Shown: positions 1 through 8,751 of the stretch, in pieces
How the letters are laid out: the number at the start of each line of letters is the position of its first letter
Numbering within the stretch: position 1 is the stretch's first letter
Assembly: GCF_003052265.1 (NCBI RefSeq)
Contig: NZ_QANS01000003.1
Location: forward strand, 124,001-188,000
Direction of reading: 5' to 3'
DNA: 64,000 nt
Source: Stenotrophobium rhamnosiphilum
GTDB lineage: Bacteria > Pseudomonadota > Gammaproteobacteria > Nevskiales > Nevskiaceae
Notes under the pieces: model-generated
What the model saw: only the letters and a program-made list of their open reading frames with translations
The model's database searches: none
What the model was told of the DNA's origin: nothing
Made by a program: the position numbers and the translations under genes

Positions 1-71
1 TGGATGCCGCGATTACGGCTGCGGTGAAGAAAGCAGGCACACTTCTTTTTGTGCGATTGAAGAGCGCTTAA
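1..71 (+). CDS. 3' end of an upstream gene (partial)
   Basis: An open frame enters from the left edge and stops with TAA at 69-71. The visible tail (about 23 residues, ending FVRLKSA) is too short to assign a family. It ends only 6 bases before the ATG at 78, so the two genes are probably co-transcribed. That this frame is the coding one is inferred from this spacing; no other evidence is available inside the window. Confidence 0.4.
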   Translation, partial: DAAITAAVKKAGTLLFVRLKSA

Positions 72-77
72 GAAAAC

Positions 78-929
78 ATGTTTAAACAACGCCTGATTGA
101 GATTTTTCTCGCTGTCATTCTGCTGTCAGGTTTGTTTGGCGTTCGTGCCTTGGCACAAAACGCCGCACAGCAAGATCAGGCTGCGGCAGCCAGCACGACG
201 CAGCAACAAGCGGCACCCGCTGCCAAGGGCGACAACTTCGACTTCTTCAGCGACAAGCCTGTACAAGACGCGCAGATTGTCGAAGTGCCAGCCGAGAAAT
301 CGCGCTGGCTCACCATCGGCACCCCGCTGGCCTTGGTCGCATTTTTCTTTTTCTTGAATTTTGCCGTCTGGTGGCTGGTCCCATTCGACAAGCACAGTTT
401 CGATATCAACCTGCGCGATCTACCTCCGGCCGCACGTCGTGGCATCGCCATGGCTGCCGTGTTGTTCGGCATCGCATTTTGTTTCGGCGCATCAGAAATT
501 TGGTATCAGCTACAACTCCACGGCAGTACCAAAGCATTCTTTGATGAGATGTCACTCGGCAAACTCATCGTGATGACGCACGCGCATCTGTTCGGCTTCA
601 CCACCAGCTTCTTCATCATCGGCATTCCGTTCTCCCTGCAGTTCCCCCACATCCGTTCCTATCAATGGGTGTTCCCCGTAGGCCTCGCTGCATCACTCAC
701 CGACGTGATCTCATGGTGGGGCATCAAATACATCGATGCCAGTTTTGAATACGTATCGATGCTCTGCGGAATCCTCTTCAGCATTAGTTACATGTGGATG
801 CTGATTGGCCTGCTGCGAGTGCTGCTGTTCCCAGATGTGATTTGGGCCAGCGACAAAGACAGAGACGCGCGATTAAAGCAATTAGCCGAACGGTCTATTG
901 CAACACGGCACCGCGAAGGCGATTATTGA
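78..929 (+). CDS. Multi-pass membrane protein of unknown function
   Basis: A 283-residue protein with a signal-like hydrophobic N terminus (about 7-27), then an Ala/Gln-rich, probably periplasmic stretch (28-70). About five membrane helices follow, near 82-105, 122-143, 163-186, 194-214 and 226-250. One helix starts with the histidine pair of MTHAHLFGF and another carries SWWGIKY. Membrane-embedded histidines of this kind can hold haem or metal, as in haem-copper oxidases, but I do not recognise the family and claim no function. It sits 6 bases behind the upstream gene, so it is probably in an operon with it. The strong hydrophobic periodicity supports a real gene. Confidence 0.75.
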   Translation: MFKQRLIEIFLAVILLSGLFGVRALAQNAAQQDQAAAASTTQQQAAPAAKGDNFDFFSDKPVQDAQIVEVPAEKSRWLTIGTPLALVAFFFFLNFAVWWLVPFDKHSFDINLRDLPPAARRGIAMAAVLFGIAFCFGASEIWYQLQLHGSTKAFFDEMSLGKLIVMTHAHLFGFTTSFFIIGIPFSLQFPHIRSYQWVFPVGLAASLTDVISWWGIKYIDASFEYVSMLCGILFSISYMWMLIGLLRVLLFPDVIWASDKDRDARLKQLAERSIATRHREGDY

Positions 930-992
930 GACACTGCGAGTGGGGCTCGCAGTTGTAAAAATCAAATAAAACTCGATATCAGGGAGTTGTCC

Positions 993-1913
993 ATGCGTTT
1001 ATCCAGTAAGGCCATTGCGGCCTGCGCGCTGCTGTCTTTCAGCCCGCTTAGTTCTGCGGCTGTTTATCTCGGCGCGACCGGCACTATGTCCGAATTCAGT
1101 AAGTACGACGATGTGAAACGTGGCTTCGGCAGCCAAATATTTGCCGGCTATCGCGGCGAAACCGTTCCCTTGATGGTTGAAGTGGCTTATCTCACCACGG
1201 GCGATAACGACGTCGACGGCTTGGATGTCGCATTGTCATTTAAAGGCCAAGCAGCATCCGTCGGTTATTTCGGCAAATTCGATCGAAAGGGTTCTGGCTT
1301 TTTTGCCAAGGTCGGTTATTACACCGGTGATTCCAAACTGAAAGACACCTCTGGAGGTGGCTCCGTCGAAGAAACCAGTAGCGGTGCGACCTACGCTTTC
1401 GGCGTTGACTGGATGGTCGCTCGCAACTTTGGTTTCCGCGCCGACATTGGCGGCCTCCTCAACGTTAAAGATCTCCCTGGCATAGATTCCGGACACAAGA
1501 GCAACGTGACGCTCTTCAACCTTGGTGTTGTGTTTGCATTTGGCGGCGCTGAACCTGCGCCACGCTATCAGCCAGCCCCGGTATATACACCTGCCGTGCA
1601 GGTACCTGCACCGATCCCTGAGGCCGCACCTTATGTTGCGCCTTATGCAGCTCCGCAAACGTATGCACCCGTAGCGGCAGCGCCAGTTGTAGCGCCACAA
1701 GCTCAATTTGTTGCCGGTTCTCCGGCTGTAGTTATTGCGGGCGGTGCGGTTCGCGGCCAACCGTCGACCAAAAGCGCTATTGCAACGACGCTCTCAAATG
1801 GTCAGGCCGTGCGTCTGGATTCACAGCGCATTGATAACGCCGAAGGCTCGTGGTGGTTGGTCAGCGGTGAACGCCTCAAGGGATGGGTCAACGAAAAAGA
1901 TTTGCAGCACTAA
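993..1913 (+). CDS. Outer-membrane beta-barrel protein with C-terminal SH3-like domain
   Basis: I chose ATG 993 because AGGGAG at 981-986 lies six bases before it; an in-frame TTG at 987 sits against that ribosome site. A signal peptide ends near SSAA (about residues 22-24). Residues 25-190 alternate hydrophobic and polar residues in glycine-rich, strand-sized pieces (for example GATGTMSEF, VGYFGKF, FNLGVVFAFGG), like the small OmpA/YfaZ-type barrels. A linker rich in Pro, Ala and Val follows (about 190-245). The last 60 residues form an SH3-like module (RGQPSTKSAIATTLSNGQ, WWLVSGERLKGWVNE). The same kind of module ends the two minus-strand proteins near 19.2-20.4 kb. A role in anchoring or binding cell-wall material is inference. 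Confidence 0.75.
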   Translation: MRLSSKAIAACALLSFSPLSSAAVYLGATGTMSEFSKYDDVKRGFGSQIFAGYRGETVPLMVEVAYLTTGDNDVDGLDVALSFKGQAASVGYFGKFDRKGSGFFAKVGYYTGDSKLKDTSGGGSVEETSSGATYAFGVDWMVARNFGFRADIGGLLNVKDLPGIDSGHKSNVTLFNLGVVFAFGGAEPAPRYQPAPVYTPAVQVPAPIPEAAPYVAPYAAPQTYAPVAAAPVVAPQAQFVAGSPAVVIAGGAVRGQPSTKSAIATTLSNGQAVRLDSQRIDNAEGSWWLVSGERLKGWVNEKDLQH

Positions 1914-2011
1914 TCACTCGCAGCTGTGAGGGTGCACTTGTGCCCCCTCACAGCCTGCAGTACATAAAAATTTATAAGCTGTTCAACAAAAAAAGGTTTG
2001 GGTCCACGGGC

Positions 2012-2722
2012 TTGTTCCATAAGGCTGCCCCTGCTCGCACACTGTTTGCTGCGATTGCCACGGTTGGTTTGCTATCCGGCTGCGCAACACGCACTGCAAT
2101 CGTTGCATCTGACGCGTCTATCTGGAACGACAAGATGGCCATCATCGGCATCGCGGTTGCTCCAATGCCCAAAGGTGATACCTATAAATCCGGCGCGCAG
2201 GGCTTTTTAGATCTCGCCATCAATGCTGCAGCGGCGTCGGACCTAACCACGCATCTGGAAAGTTTTGATTCACGTGCATTCCAGCAAGTGCAGCTGCAGC
2301 TAGCCGACAAACTCAAGGCGCGTGGGCTAACTGTAAAAATTGTTCCGGGTGTAGTGGACCCCGCGCAATATCCTGAAATGTCTTCCTCCAGTAAAGGAAA
2401 GTACATTGCCCTTCGCGATTATTCAGCGCTTCAACGCAGCGATGGAATTGACCGCTTGCTCTTGCTGAGCCTTGATCAAGTGGGAACCAGTCGTACCTAT
2501 TTTGGTTTTGCTCCAACTAGCCCGCCCATTGCCGTGGCTAAAGCGAGCGGACAGATGGTTGATTTAAAGACAGGCAAGATACTTTGGAGCACCTCCAGCC
2601 TGCGCAATCAATCTGTCACTCCGCCGTGGGATCAACCACCCAGCTACCCCAATATTGATTCGGCAATCGCCACCGCAATCGTCGGCGCAGGCAATGCCGT
2701 CGTTAGTGATCTTGCTTACTAA
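2012..2722 (+). CDS. Putative lipoprotein of unknown function
   Basis: The open frame extends back to 1883, inside the previous gene. From TTG 2012 the protein starts with a short basic segment, a hydrophobic stretch and the lipobox LLSGC (Cys about residue 24), so this is the most sensible start. No strong ribosome site is visible and the start stays uncertain. The mature part (about 210 residues) looks like a soluble alpha/beta domain with IDRLLLLSLDQVG, GQMVDLKTGKILW and an Ala-rich C-terminal helix; I do not recognise it. The style recalls small lipoproteins that assemble at the outer membrane. The next gene starts at its stop codon (TAATG), so the pair is translationally coupled and probably works together. 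Confidence 0.6.
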   Translation: MFHKAAPARTLFAAIATVGLLSGCATRTAIVASDASIWNDKMAIIGIAVAPMPKGDTYKSGAQGFLDLAINAAAASDLTTHLESFDSRAFQQVQLQLADKLKARGLTVKIVPGVVDPAQYPEMSSSSKGKYIALRDYSALQRSDGIDRLLLLSLDQVGTSRTYFGFAPTSPPIAVAKASGQMVDLKTGKILWSTSSLRNQSVTPPWDQPPSYPNIDSAIATAIVGAGNAVVSDLAY

Positions 2723-3249
2723 TGGAGCCTCATTTGTCACTGAAAAATTTTTTACTTTGCACTTTTAGCTTGAGCTTGTCGGCTCTGAGCTTTGCTGCAA
2801 ATGCTGATCCTGGATCGATCACAATTCCGCGCACGGTTCCTTATGTGGAAGGCGCAGCAAACGACGCAATTCGAGCAGAGTGTCGCTTCCCAATCGAGCT
2901 GCCAGAAATGATTGCCGAGGAGGCAAAAGATAGAGGATTGAATGTACAGCTGACCGACGCAAATATTGACACCGCAGTTGGCCGTGTTCTGAGCATTCGA
3001 ACCGAGTACGTCTATGCACAGGGCGGTGGCGCTTATACCGGTAAAAAGACAGCGCGCATCCGCGGTGAGCTCCGTGAAAACGGACAAATCATTGGTGATT
3101 TTCTAATGGAACGTGCAACAAGCCGTGGCGCGGGCATGTTCGATTATTCAGCTTGTGGCTCACTTAACCGGATCAGCGACGCATTGGGCAAAGACGTTGC
3201 CAAGTGGCTCGTCCGTCCAGCGATGGGGACACGCCAAGGCATTCGGTAG
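2722..3249 (+). CDS. Secreted protein coupled to the upstream lipoprotein
   Basis: A 175-residue protein whose ATG overlaps the stop of the lipoprotein gene by one base. It has a signal peptide cleaved near SFAANA (about residue 28). The mature part has two cysteines (AECRF and YSACGS, possibly a disulphide), a strand-rich middle (VLSIRTEYVYAQGGGAYTG) and a C-terminal amphipathic helix (ISDALGKDVAKWL). This recalls DUF4410-type envelope proteins, but I do not claim membership. A strong terminator follows at 3267-3303, so the pair ends a transcription unit. Confidence 0.65.
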   Translation: MEPHLSLKNFLLCTFSLSLSALSFAANADPGSITIPRTVPYVEGAANDAIRAECRFPIELPEMIAEEAKDRGLNVQLTDANIDTAVGRVLSIRTEYVYAQGGGAYTGKKTARIRGELRENGQIIGDFLMERATSRGAGMFDYSACGSLNRISDALGKDVAKWLVRPAMGTRQGIR

Positions 3250-3266
3250 ACCCCACGCGGAAACTT

Positions 3267-3303
3267 AAAACGCCACTGGACTCATGGTCCAGTGGCGTTT
3301 TTT
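3267..3303 (+). terminator. Rho-independent terminator
   Basis: A perfect 12-bp stem (ACGCCACTGGAC, 3270-3281, with its complement 3287-3298) and 5-base loop are followed by a run of six T. It ends the lipoprotein/secreted-protein unit. The A-run before the stem may let it also work on the other strand. Confidence 0.9.
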
Positions 3304-3470
3304 GTTAGGCCAATAAACCCCAGACATCCAATATCTGCCCCGGTCCGCCGAGTGAACCTTCAGCCAGCACATTGGCCGCTGCGGCCACAAAAATGACGCC
3401 AAGAGCCTGTTATGCGGTCATAGAACACCAGTAAGATGACTGCTGGCTGAAAATTTCTCTGGGGATTGCG

Positions 3471-5453
3471 ATGAACTACTTTGTCACCGGTGCGACCGGC
3501 TTTATTGGCAAGTTTCTGTTGGAGCGTTTGCTCGCTCGTGAAGATGCCAAGGTTTATGTGCTGGTCCGCGAATCTTCGGTCGACAAGTTTGAAGCCCTGC
3601 AAGAGCGCTATGGCGATGCGGGCAAGCGCCTGCACATGATGGCGGGCGACATCACCACCCCGGGCCTTATTTCCGCCGCTGACTTCAAAAAGTTAAAAGG
3701 CAAGATCGACCATGTGTTCCATCTCGCCGCTGTTTACGACATGAATATGTCGAACGAGCAGGGCGACAAAATCAATAACGAAGGCACGCGCAACCTCGTT
3801 GCGTTTGTGAATGATCTCGGCGGCGAAGTGCGTCTGCACCACGCATCCAGCATCGCGGTTGCTGGCGGCGAATACGTCGGCCGCTTTACCGAAGATATGT
3901 TTGATGAAGGGCAGCGCACCGATCATCCGTACTTCCGCACCAAGTTCCAGTCAGAAGCGATCGTGCGTAACGAATCGCAAGTGCCGTTCCGCATCTATCG
4001 TCCGGGCGCCGTTGTGGGTCACAGCGAAACCGGCGAGATGGACAAGATTGACGGTCCTTATTACTTCTTCAAGACGATTCAAAAAATCAGCCACGCTGTT
4101 CCAAAGTGGCTGCCACTGCTCGGCATCGAAGGCGGCAAGGTGCCATTGGCACCAGTGGATTACGTCGCTGCCGCGATGGATGCGCTCGCACACAAGAACG
4201 GTCTCGATGGCAAAGCGTTTCACCTGATTCAATCGCATTCGCCAAGCGTTGGCGATTTGCTACAAACAATCCTTGAAGCCGCACACGGCCCCGAGTTTGC
4301 ACGCAAGCTTGATGTGCCAACGCTACCGCCGGGCCTGCGCAAACTGACGAATCGCGTGACGCGTGGCATCCCAGATTCCGTTAAGAAAAATATTTCCAAA
4401 GCGATTGGCGTTCCAGTTTCCGTACTCGGCTACGTCAGCAACCAAGCGGTATTCGATGACAAGCATGCGCGCGCCGCGCTCAAGGGCACAGGCGTTGCTT
4501 GCCCGGATATCAAGAACTACATCGACAAGCTCTGGGCCTATTGGGAACTACAGCTTGATCTGAATGTGAAGCTGCCGAAGAACGCGATGCAAAAACTCGC
4601 GGGCAAAGTCGTGATCGTCACGGGCGCTTCATCCGGCATTGGCTTCAACGTCGCCAAGAAACTCGGCGCTGCTGGTTCCAAAGTAATTCTGGTTGCACGC
4701 ACGCGCGAGAAGCTGGAAGAAACCCAGCAGATCATTCAAAAGTCTGGCGGTGAAGCGCATGTGTATCCATGCGATCTCAACGACATGAAGGCGATTGATG
4801 ATTGCATCGCCGCCATTCTCAAAGACTTCGGTCACGTCGACATCTTGATTAACAACGCAGGTCGTTCAATCCGCCGCGGCGTGATGGAATCGACGACGCG
4901 CTTCCACGATTTCGAACGCACGATGCAGCTGAATTACTTCGGCGCTGTGCGCATGATTCTGGGCTTGCTGCCGAGCATGGCGCATCGCCGCTCGGGTCAG
5001 ATCATCAATATCAGCTCGATTGGCGTGCTCGCCAACGCTGCACGCTTCTCCGCCTATGTTGCGAGCAAGGCCGCACTTGATGCGTTCTCGCGTTGCTTGT
5101 CTGCTGAGGTCAAGCACAAGAACATCGAGATCACCGCCATCTACATGCCGCTGGTGCGCACGCCGATGATTGCGCCAACCAAGGTCTACGACTACGTGCC
5201 GACCTGGTCACCCGACCACGCCGCGAACGTTGTTGTAAAAGCCATCATCAGCCGTCCTAAGTCTGTCGCCACTCCGCTCGGCACTGCCGCCGCGATCAGC
5301 TACGCACTGTGGCCAAAGATGAACGACTACTTCCTCAACAAGGGCTACAACCTGTTCCCTTCATCGGCTGCTGCAAAGGGCCGCAAAGAGGGCAACAAGC
5401 CTTCGTTGGAACAGGTGGTGTTCGCGAACGTGTTTAAGGGTGAGTATTTCTAA
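3471..5453 (+). CDS. Alcohol-forming fatty acyl-CoA/ACP reductase (two fused SDR domains)
   Basis: This 660-residue protein matches in length, order and many motifs the Marinobacter fatty acyl-CoA reductase (Maqu_2507 type, about 661 residues), which reduces acyl-CoA or acyl-ACP through the aldehyde to the primary alcohol using NADPH. The N-terminal half is an extended SDR of the thioester-reductase type, with TGATGFIG at 6-13 and the YxxxK pair Y154/K158. The C-terminal half is a classical SDR, with TGASSGIG at 384-391, NNAG at 461-464, Ser515/516 and Y529/K533. HFLAAVYDM-like and GHSETGEMDK segments also match the family. GGGG lies a few bases before the ATG. The likely role is making fatty alcohols for wax esters, which fits the alkane hydroxylase at 25.6 kb. 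No wax ester synthase is in the window. Confidence 0.9.
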   Translation: MNYFVTGATGFIGKFLLERLLAREDAKVYVLVRESSVDKFEALQERYGDAGKRLHMMAGDITTPGLISAADFKKLKGKIDHVFHLAAVYDMNMSNEQGDKINNEGTRNLVAFVNDLGGEVRLHHASSIAVAGGEYVGRFTEDMFDEGQRTDHPYFRTKFQSEAIVRNESQVPFRIYRPGAVVGHSETGEMDKIDGPYYFFKTIQKISHAVPKWLPLLGIEGGKVPLAPVDYVAAAMDALAHKNGLDGKAFHLIQSHSPSVGDLLQTILEAAHGPEFARKLDVPTLPPGLRKLTNRVTRGIPDSVKKNISKAIGVPVSVLGYVSNQAVFDDKHARAALKGTGVACPDIKNYIDKLWAYWELQLDLNVKLPKNAMQKLAGKVVIVTGASSGIGFNVAKKLGAAGSKVILVARTREKLEETQQIIQKSGGEAHVYPCDLNDMKAIDDCIAAILKDFGHVDILINNAGRSIRRGVMESTTRFHDFERTMQLNYFGAVRMILGLLPSMAHRRSGQIINISSIGVLANAARFSAYVASKAALDAFSRCLSAEVKHKNIEITAIYMPLVRTPMIAPTKVYDYVPTWSPDHAANVVVKAIISRPKSVATPLGTAAAISYALWPKMNDYFLNKGYNLFPSSAAAKGRKEGNKPSLEQVVFANVFKGEYF

Positions 5454-5561
5454 GTCGACCCTGCGGTCTTCTATCGGCGCTAATCCATCTTGTTGGGTGG
5501 ATTAGCGCACGAGGGCGGAGCAATTACTGAGCGTTGCTCACCGCACCGAACTTTCAGAAAT

Positions 5562-5587
5562 GGTGGGTTACGCTGCGCGAACCCACC
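5562..5587. repeat. Small intergenic palindrome
   Basis: GGTGGGTT (5562-5569) pairs with AACCCACC (5580-5587) around a 10-base loop. A related fragment (GGGTGGATTAGCGC) lies about 70 bases upstream. Such GGGTGGGTTACGC-type palindromes are common dispersed intergenic repeats in proteobacteria. Confidence 0.6.
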
Positions 5588-5606
5588 CTACGTTTGGCAT
5601 TTTCTT

Positions 5607-6644
5607 TTGACAGAGCAAATCGATCCCACCATCCCAACAGCTTCGCGTTTATCGCGTTGGCTTGAGCGTGCGTTGGCGTTTAACCAGCGGTATCCCTGGC
5701 TATTGCCCTTGCTCAGTTTTGCGGCGGGTTGGCTTAGTTTCGCTCTAGTCCAACGAGGGGAGCATTTGTCGCGATTGATTGCGGCGCTAACCTTGTTGGG
5801 TTGGATTGCATTGCTGGCGGAAGACTTCCTCGGCAATTGGGTTGCAAGAGTGACTCGCGGGCGACTGAGTGAAAATCTGGTGCACTTTGCGACGCAGTCA
5901 CTGCAAATCGAGATTTTGTTTTTCGCTCTGCCATTCCTGATCGCGGCAACTCACGATGATGCGGGTCAGATCATTTTCACTGGCGCAGCGATCATCGCAG
6001 CCGTGGGTTGCACGGTGGATCCGCTCTATACAAGCCGCATTGCAGGTACCGCAGCGCGTAGCGTTGCGTTTCATGCGTTCTGTAGTTTTCTGGCCGGCCT
6101 CGTTGTTCTGCCTATTGCATTGCAATTGCCGCTCGAAAAAGCTGTGCCGCTATCACTTGCATTAACAGCAGTGCTGACATTGCTCTGCGTGCCTCGTTTG
6201 TTCAGGGGCGCATCGCGCTTGCGTGGCTGTCTGCGTATCAGTGTGCTGCTCGCAGTGCTCGCCGTTGTATGGTTTGCGCGCTCGCATATTCCGCCGGCAG
6301 GCTTGGTCGTGAAACAGTCGGTGATCACGGCAACGGTGTCGGATGATCTACAACCCGGCGCGGAACTAAAAACCATTTCCGCCGCGGATCTGGCCAATGG
6401 GATTGATGCGTTCGTCTCGGTGCATGCGCCGCTGGGGCTCGCACAGTCCGTAAGGTTTGAGTGGATTCATGAGTCCGAGCTGCTGGACAACATTCCAGCC
6501 ACCATCAAGGGCGGCCGCGCTGAAGGGTTCCGTACTTACAGCCGCAAACAGAACTTTCCGCTGGAATCTCGTGGGCGTTGGACGGTAAACCTGCGCACTC
6601 CGGATGGACAGCTGATTGCACGCATGAATTTCAGGGTGTCATAA
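5607..6644 (+). CDS. DUF5924/DUF2914-like membrane protein
   Basis: The frame is open from 5490, but its first 39 codons cross the intergenic palindrome and are unlike protein. TTG 5607 gives 345 residues (MTEQIDPTIP...) and is my preferred start, without a clear ribosome site. About eight membrane helices fill residues 25-230. A soluble C-terminal domain (about 245-345) has the look of DUF2914: paired strands with VTATVSD-like and FVSVHAPLG segments, then WTVNLRTPDGQLIARMNFRV. The DUF5924 plus DUF2914 arrangement is known from other gammaproteobacteria; the function is unknown. It stands alone between the reductase and the hydrolase. Confidence 0.65.
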   Translation: MTEQIDPTIPTASRLSRWLERALAFNQRYPWLLPLLSFAAGWLSFALVQRGEHLSRLIAALTLLGWIALLAEDFLGNWVARVTRGRLSENLVHFATQSLQIEILFFALPFLIAATHDDAGQIIFTGAAIIAAVGCTVDPLYTSRIAGTAARSVAFHAFCSFLAGLVVLPIALQLPLEKAVPLSLALTAVLTLLCVPRLFRGASRLRGCLRISVLLAVLAVVWFARSHIPPAGLVVKQSVITATVSDDLQPGAELKTISAADLANGIDAFVSVHAPLGLAQSVRFEWIHESELLDNIPATIKGGRAEGFRTYSRKQNFPLESRGRWTVNLRTPDGQLIARMNFRVS

Positions 6645-6742
6645 GGGGCCTGCCTGAGCGACAATACGCAGACTTTTTCGGCCATAGCTGCCTCGAGCGC
6701 AGCGGCTAAAATAGAACTACATATAAGAAGTGGGGGAGAAAG

Positions 6743-8680
6743 ATGGAACGTTCAATCAAAGCCATGCGGCATATCGGTGTTGCAGCGATAGTTGCTGCGA
6801 TTGTTTTTAGCGCTGGTTGCAGCAGAAGCAGCTCGCCGGATGGCTCGTCGTCAGAAGGTTCCGGCAGCAATGGCTGGACCACCAACGGCACCCGCGGCAC
6901 CTTGGCAAAAAAGAATGTGCCAATTAAAGCGACTAGCGACTGGGTTGATTACAACCCTGAAGCCACTTATCCCAAATCTGTCACCAGCACAGACACCATC
7001 ACGATGGCCGACGGCACCAAGCTCGCGGCAACTATCGTGTTGCCTGCAGATGCCAGTGGCAAAGCAGTTGATCATCCAGTTCCAACTGTTCTGACGATCA
7101 CGGGTTACAACAAAGCCGCAGGCACCTACGTGCCAGCCATTGGTGGCGCGAACACTTATCTGGTTTCACATGGCTATGCGCATGTGATCGTGGATGAGCG
7201 CGGCACCGGCGCATCTGATGGCCAGTGGGAAGCCTTTGGCGCAACCGAACAAGGCGATTACAAACCAACCATTCGTTGGGTGGCAACGCAGCCGTTCTGC
7301 AACGGCAACATTGGTCTCTACGGTGCGTCTCTGCTGGCGATCACTGCCGTGCTTTCTGCTGCGCAGCAAGATCCGGCAGTGAAAGCGATGTTCCCGATTG
7401 TGCCGATGGGCGATGCTTATCGCGATATCGTTTTCAACGGCGGGCAGGTCAACGTCGGCTTCATTCCACTCTGGCTTGGACTCGTCACCGCACTCGGTGT
7501 GCTTGATCCGAATATTGTTCTCGATCCTGCAACAGGCTTGCAGCAAGAACTCGATCGCGTACTCAGCGCCGTCACTAATTTCCAGGTACCAACTATTCTG
7601 AATGCAGTTGTCGGTGATCCTGACACTGCGTTTGATGGCGACTTCTGGGCGAGCCGCTCACCGATCGAACAAGCTGGAAAAATTCAGATTCCGACATTCA
7701 TCGTTGGCGGCTTGCAGGACATTTTCCAGCGCGGCGAACCGATGTTGTACGAAGCGTTGAAGAACCACACGCCAACTAAATTGCTGATCGGCCCTTGGAC
7801 ACACGTCGACGCTGCAATGGGCGCCAACCTACCGCTCGATGGCGTGCCTGTACTTGATCACATCACGCTGCAATGGTTCGACCAATACGTGAAAGGCATG
7901 AATGTTGGCGCCAACAAATTGCCTAACGTGACGCAATACGTTTATGGCGAAGGCCACTACGTTACCGCGAGTGACTGGCCGCATCCACAAGCAAAAGCAC
8001 AGCGTTTATTTTTGCGTGGCGACAAGAGCCTTTCGCTGACTGCGCCGACTGCAGACGAAGCCACCAACTTTGCGTTGCAACAACCAGTGAGTGGCATTTG
8101 CTCAGCTAGCACTTCGCAGTGGACTGCTGGCTTGCTTGGCCTGCTGCCTTTGTCCTGCTTCAAGGACAACACGCTGGCTGAAGCCCTGGATGTTCACTAC
8201 GAAACTCCAGCGATGACAGAGGACTATTACTTCAACGGTCCGATTGCAGCCGATATCTGGATTGCGACGACGGGTACCGACGCAGGTTTGTCAGTCCGCG
8301 TAGACGATGTGTTTGGTAGCACGGTTACGCCGATCAGCAATGGGCTGCTCACTGCATCGATGCGCGCCGTAGATGAAACACGTTCACGCAAACTTGATGG
8401 TCAGCGCATTCAGCCTTGGCACCCCTTCACACAAGAAGCTGTGTTGCCTGTGACCAGTGGCACGCCGGTGTTGATGCCTGTCGAAATTTTCCCGACGAGC
8501 GCGATGATCAAGGCAGGCCACAAGCTTCGCATCTCGGTTGGCGCCAGCGACTTTCCACATGGTTTGCCGCCACTGCCAAATCTCGTGAACGGCCTCATCG
8601 GCGGACTCACGATTTATAGCGATGCAGCACATCCATCAAGCGTTGTATTGCCGGTCGTTCCGGTGACTGCTCTCAAATAA
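6743..8680 (+). CDS. CocE/NonD-family alpha/beta hydrolase, lipoprotein
   Basis: A 645-residue secreted lipoprotein: hydrophobic segment, then lipobox SAGC (Cys26), then a Ser/Gly-rich tether (27-55). ATG 6743 is set by the GGGGGAG at 6732-6738. The hydrolase domain shows the X-Pro dipeptidyl-peptidase/CocE layout: VDERGTGASDG, a nucleophile elbow GLYGASLLA with Ser196, a candidate Asp near residue 325 (GGLQDIFQRG) and a candidate His near 354 (GPWTH). The C-terminal part (about 460-645) is beta-rich, with KAGHKLRISVGASDFPH, like the jelly-roll that closes this family. The elbow lacks the usual Tyr after Ser. The substrate is unknown; ester or amide hydrolysis at the cell surface is inferred. 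Confidence 0.85.
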   Translation: MERSIKAMRHIGVAAIVAAIVFSAGCSRSSSPDGSSSEGSGSNGWTTNGTRGTLAKKNVPIKATSDWVDYNPEATYPKSVTSTDTITMADGTKLAATIVLPADASGKAVDHPVPTVLTITGYNKAAGTYVPAIGGANTYLVSHGYAHVIVDERGTGASDGQWEAFGATEQGDYKPTIRWVATQPFCNGNIGLYGASLLAITAVLSAAQQDPAVKAMFPIVPMGDAYRDIVFNGGQVNVGFIPLWLGLVTALGVLDPNIVLDPATGLQQELDRVLSAVTNFQVPTILNAVVGDPDTAFDGDFWASRSPIEQAGKIQIPTFIVGGLQDIFQRGEPMLYEALKNHTPTKLLIGPWTHVDAAMGANLPLDGVPVLDHITLQWFDQYVKGMNVGANKLPNVTQYVYGEGHYVTASDWPHPQAKAQRLFLRGDKSLSLTAPTADEATNFALQQPVSGICSASTSQWTAGLLGLLPLSCFKDNTLAEALDVHYETPAMTEDYYFNGPIAADIWIATTGTDAGLSVRVDDVFGSTVTPISNGLLTASMRAVDETRSRKLDGQRIQPWHPFTQEAVLPVTSGTPVLMPVEIFPTSAMIKAGHKLRISVGASDFPHGLPPLPNLVNGLIGGLTIYSDAAHPSSVVLPVVPVTALK

Positions 8681-8705
8681 CCGTCATTCCCGCGACGGCA
8701 CAAAT

Positions 8706-8733
8706 AAAAAGGCCCGCGATTGCGGGCCTTTTT
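8706..8733. terminator. Bidirectional terminator
   Basis: AAAAAGGCCCGC (8706-8717) and GCGGGCCTTTTT (8722-8733) form a 12-bp stem with a 4-base loop, with T-runs on either strand. It lies between the converging hydrolase and DAHP synthase genes and can end both. Confidence 0.9.
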
Positions 8734-8751
8734 ATTACTGATGAAAACTCT

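Noticed and set aside
1883-2011. Longer N terminus for the lipoprotein at 2012
   Set aside because: It would overlap the previous gene by 31 bases and push the lipobox to residue 67, which is incompatible with a lipoprotein signal.
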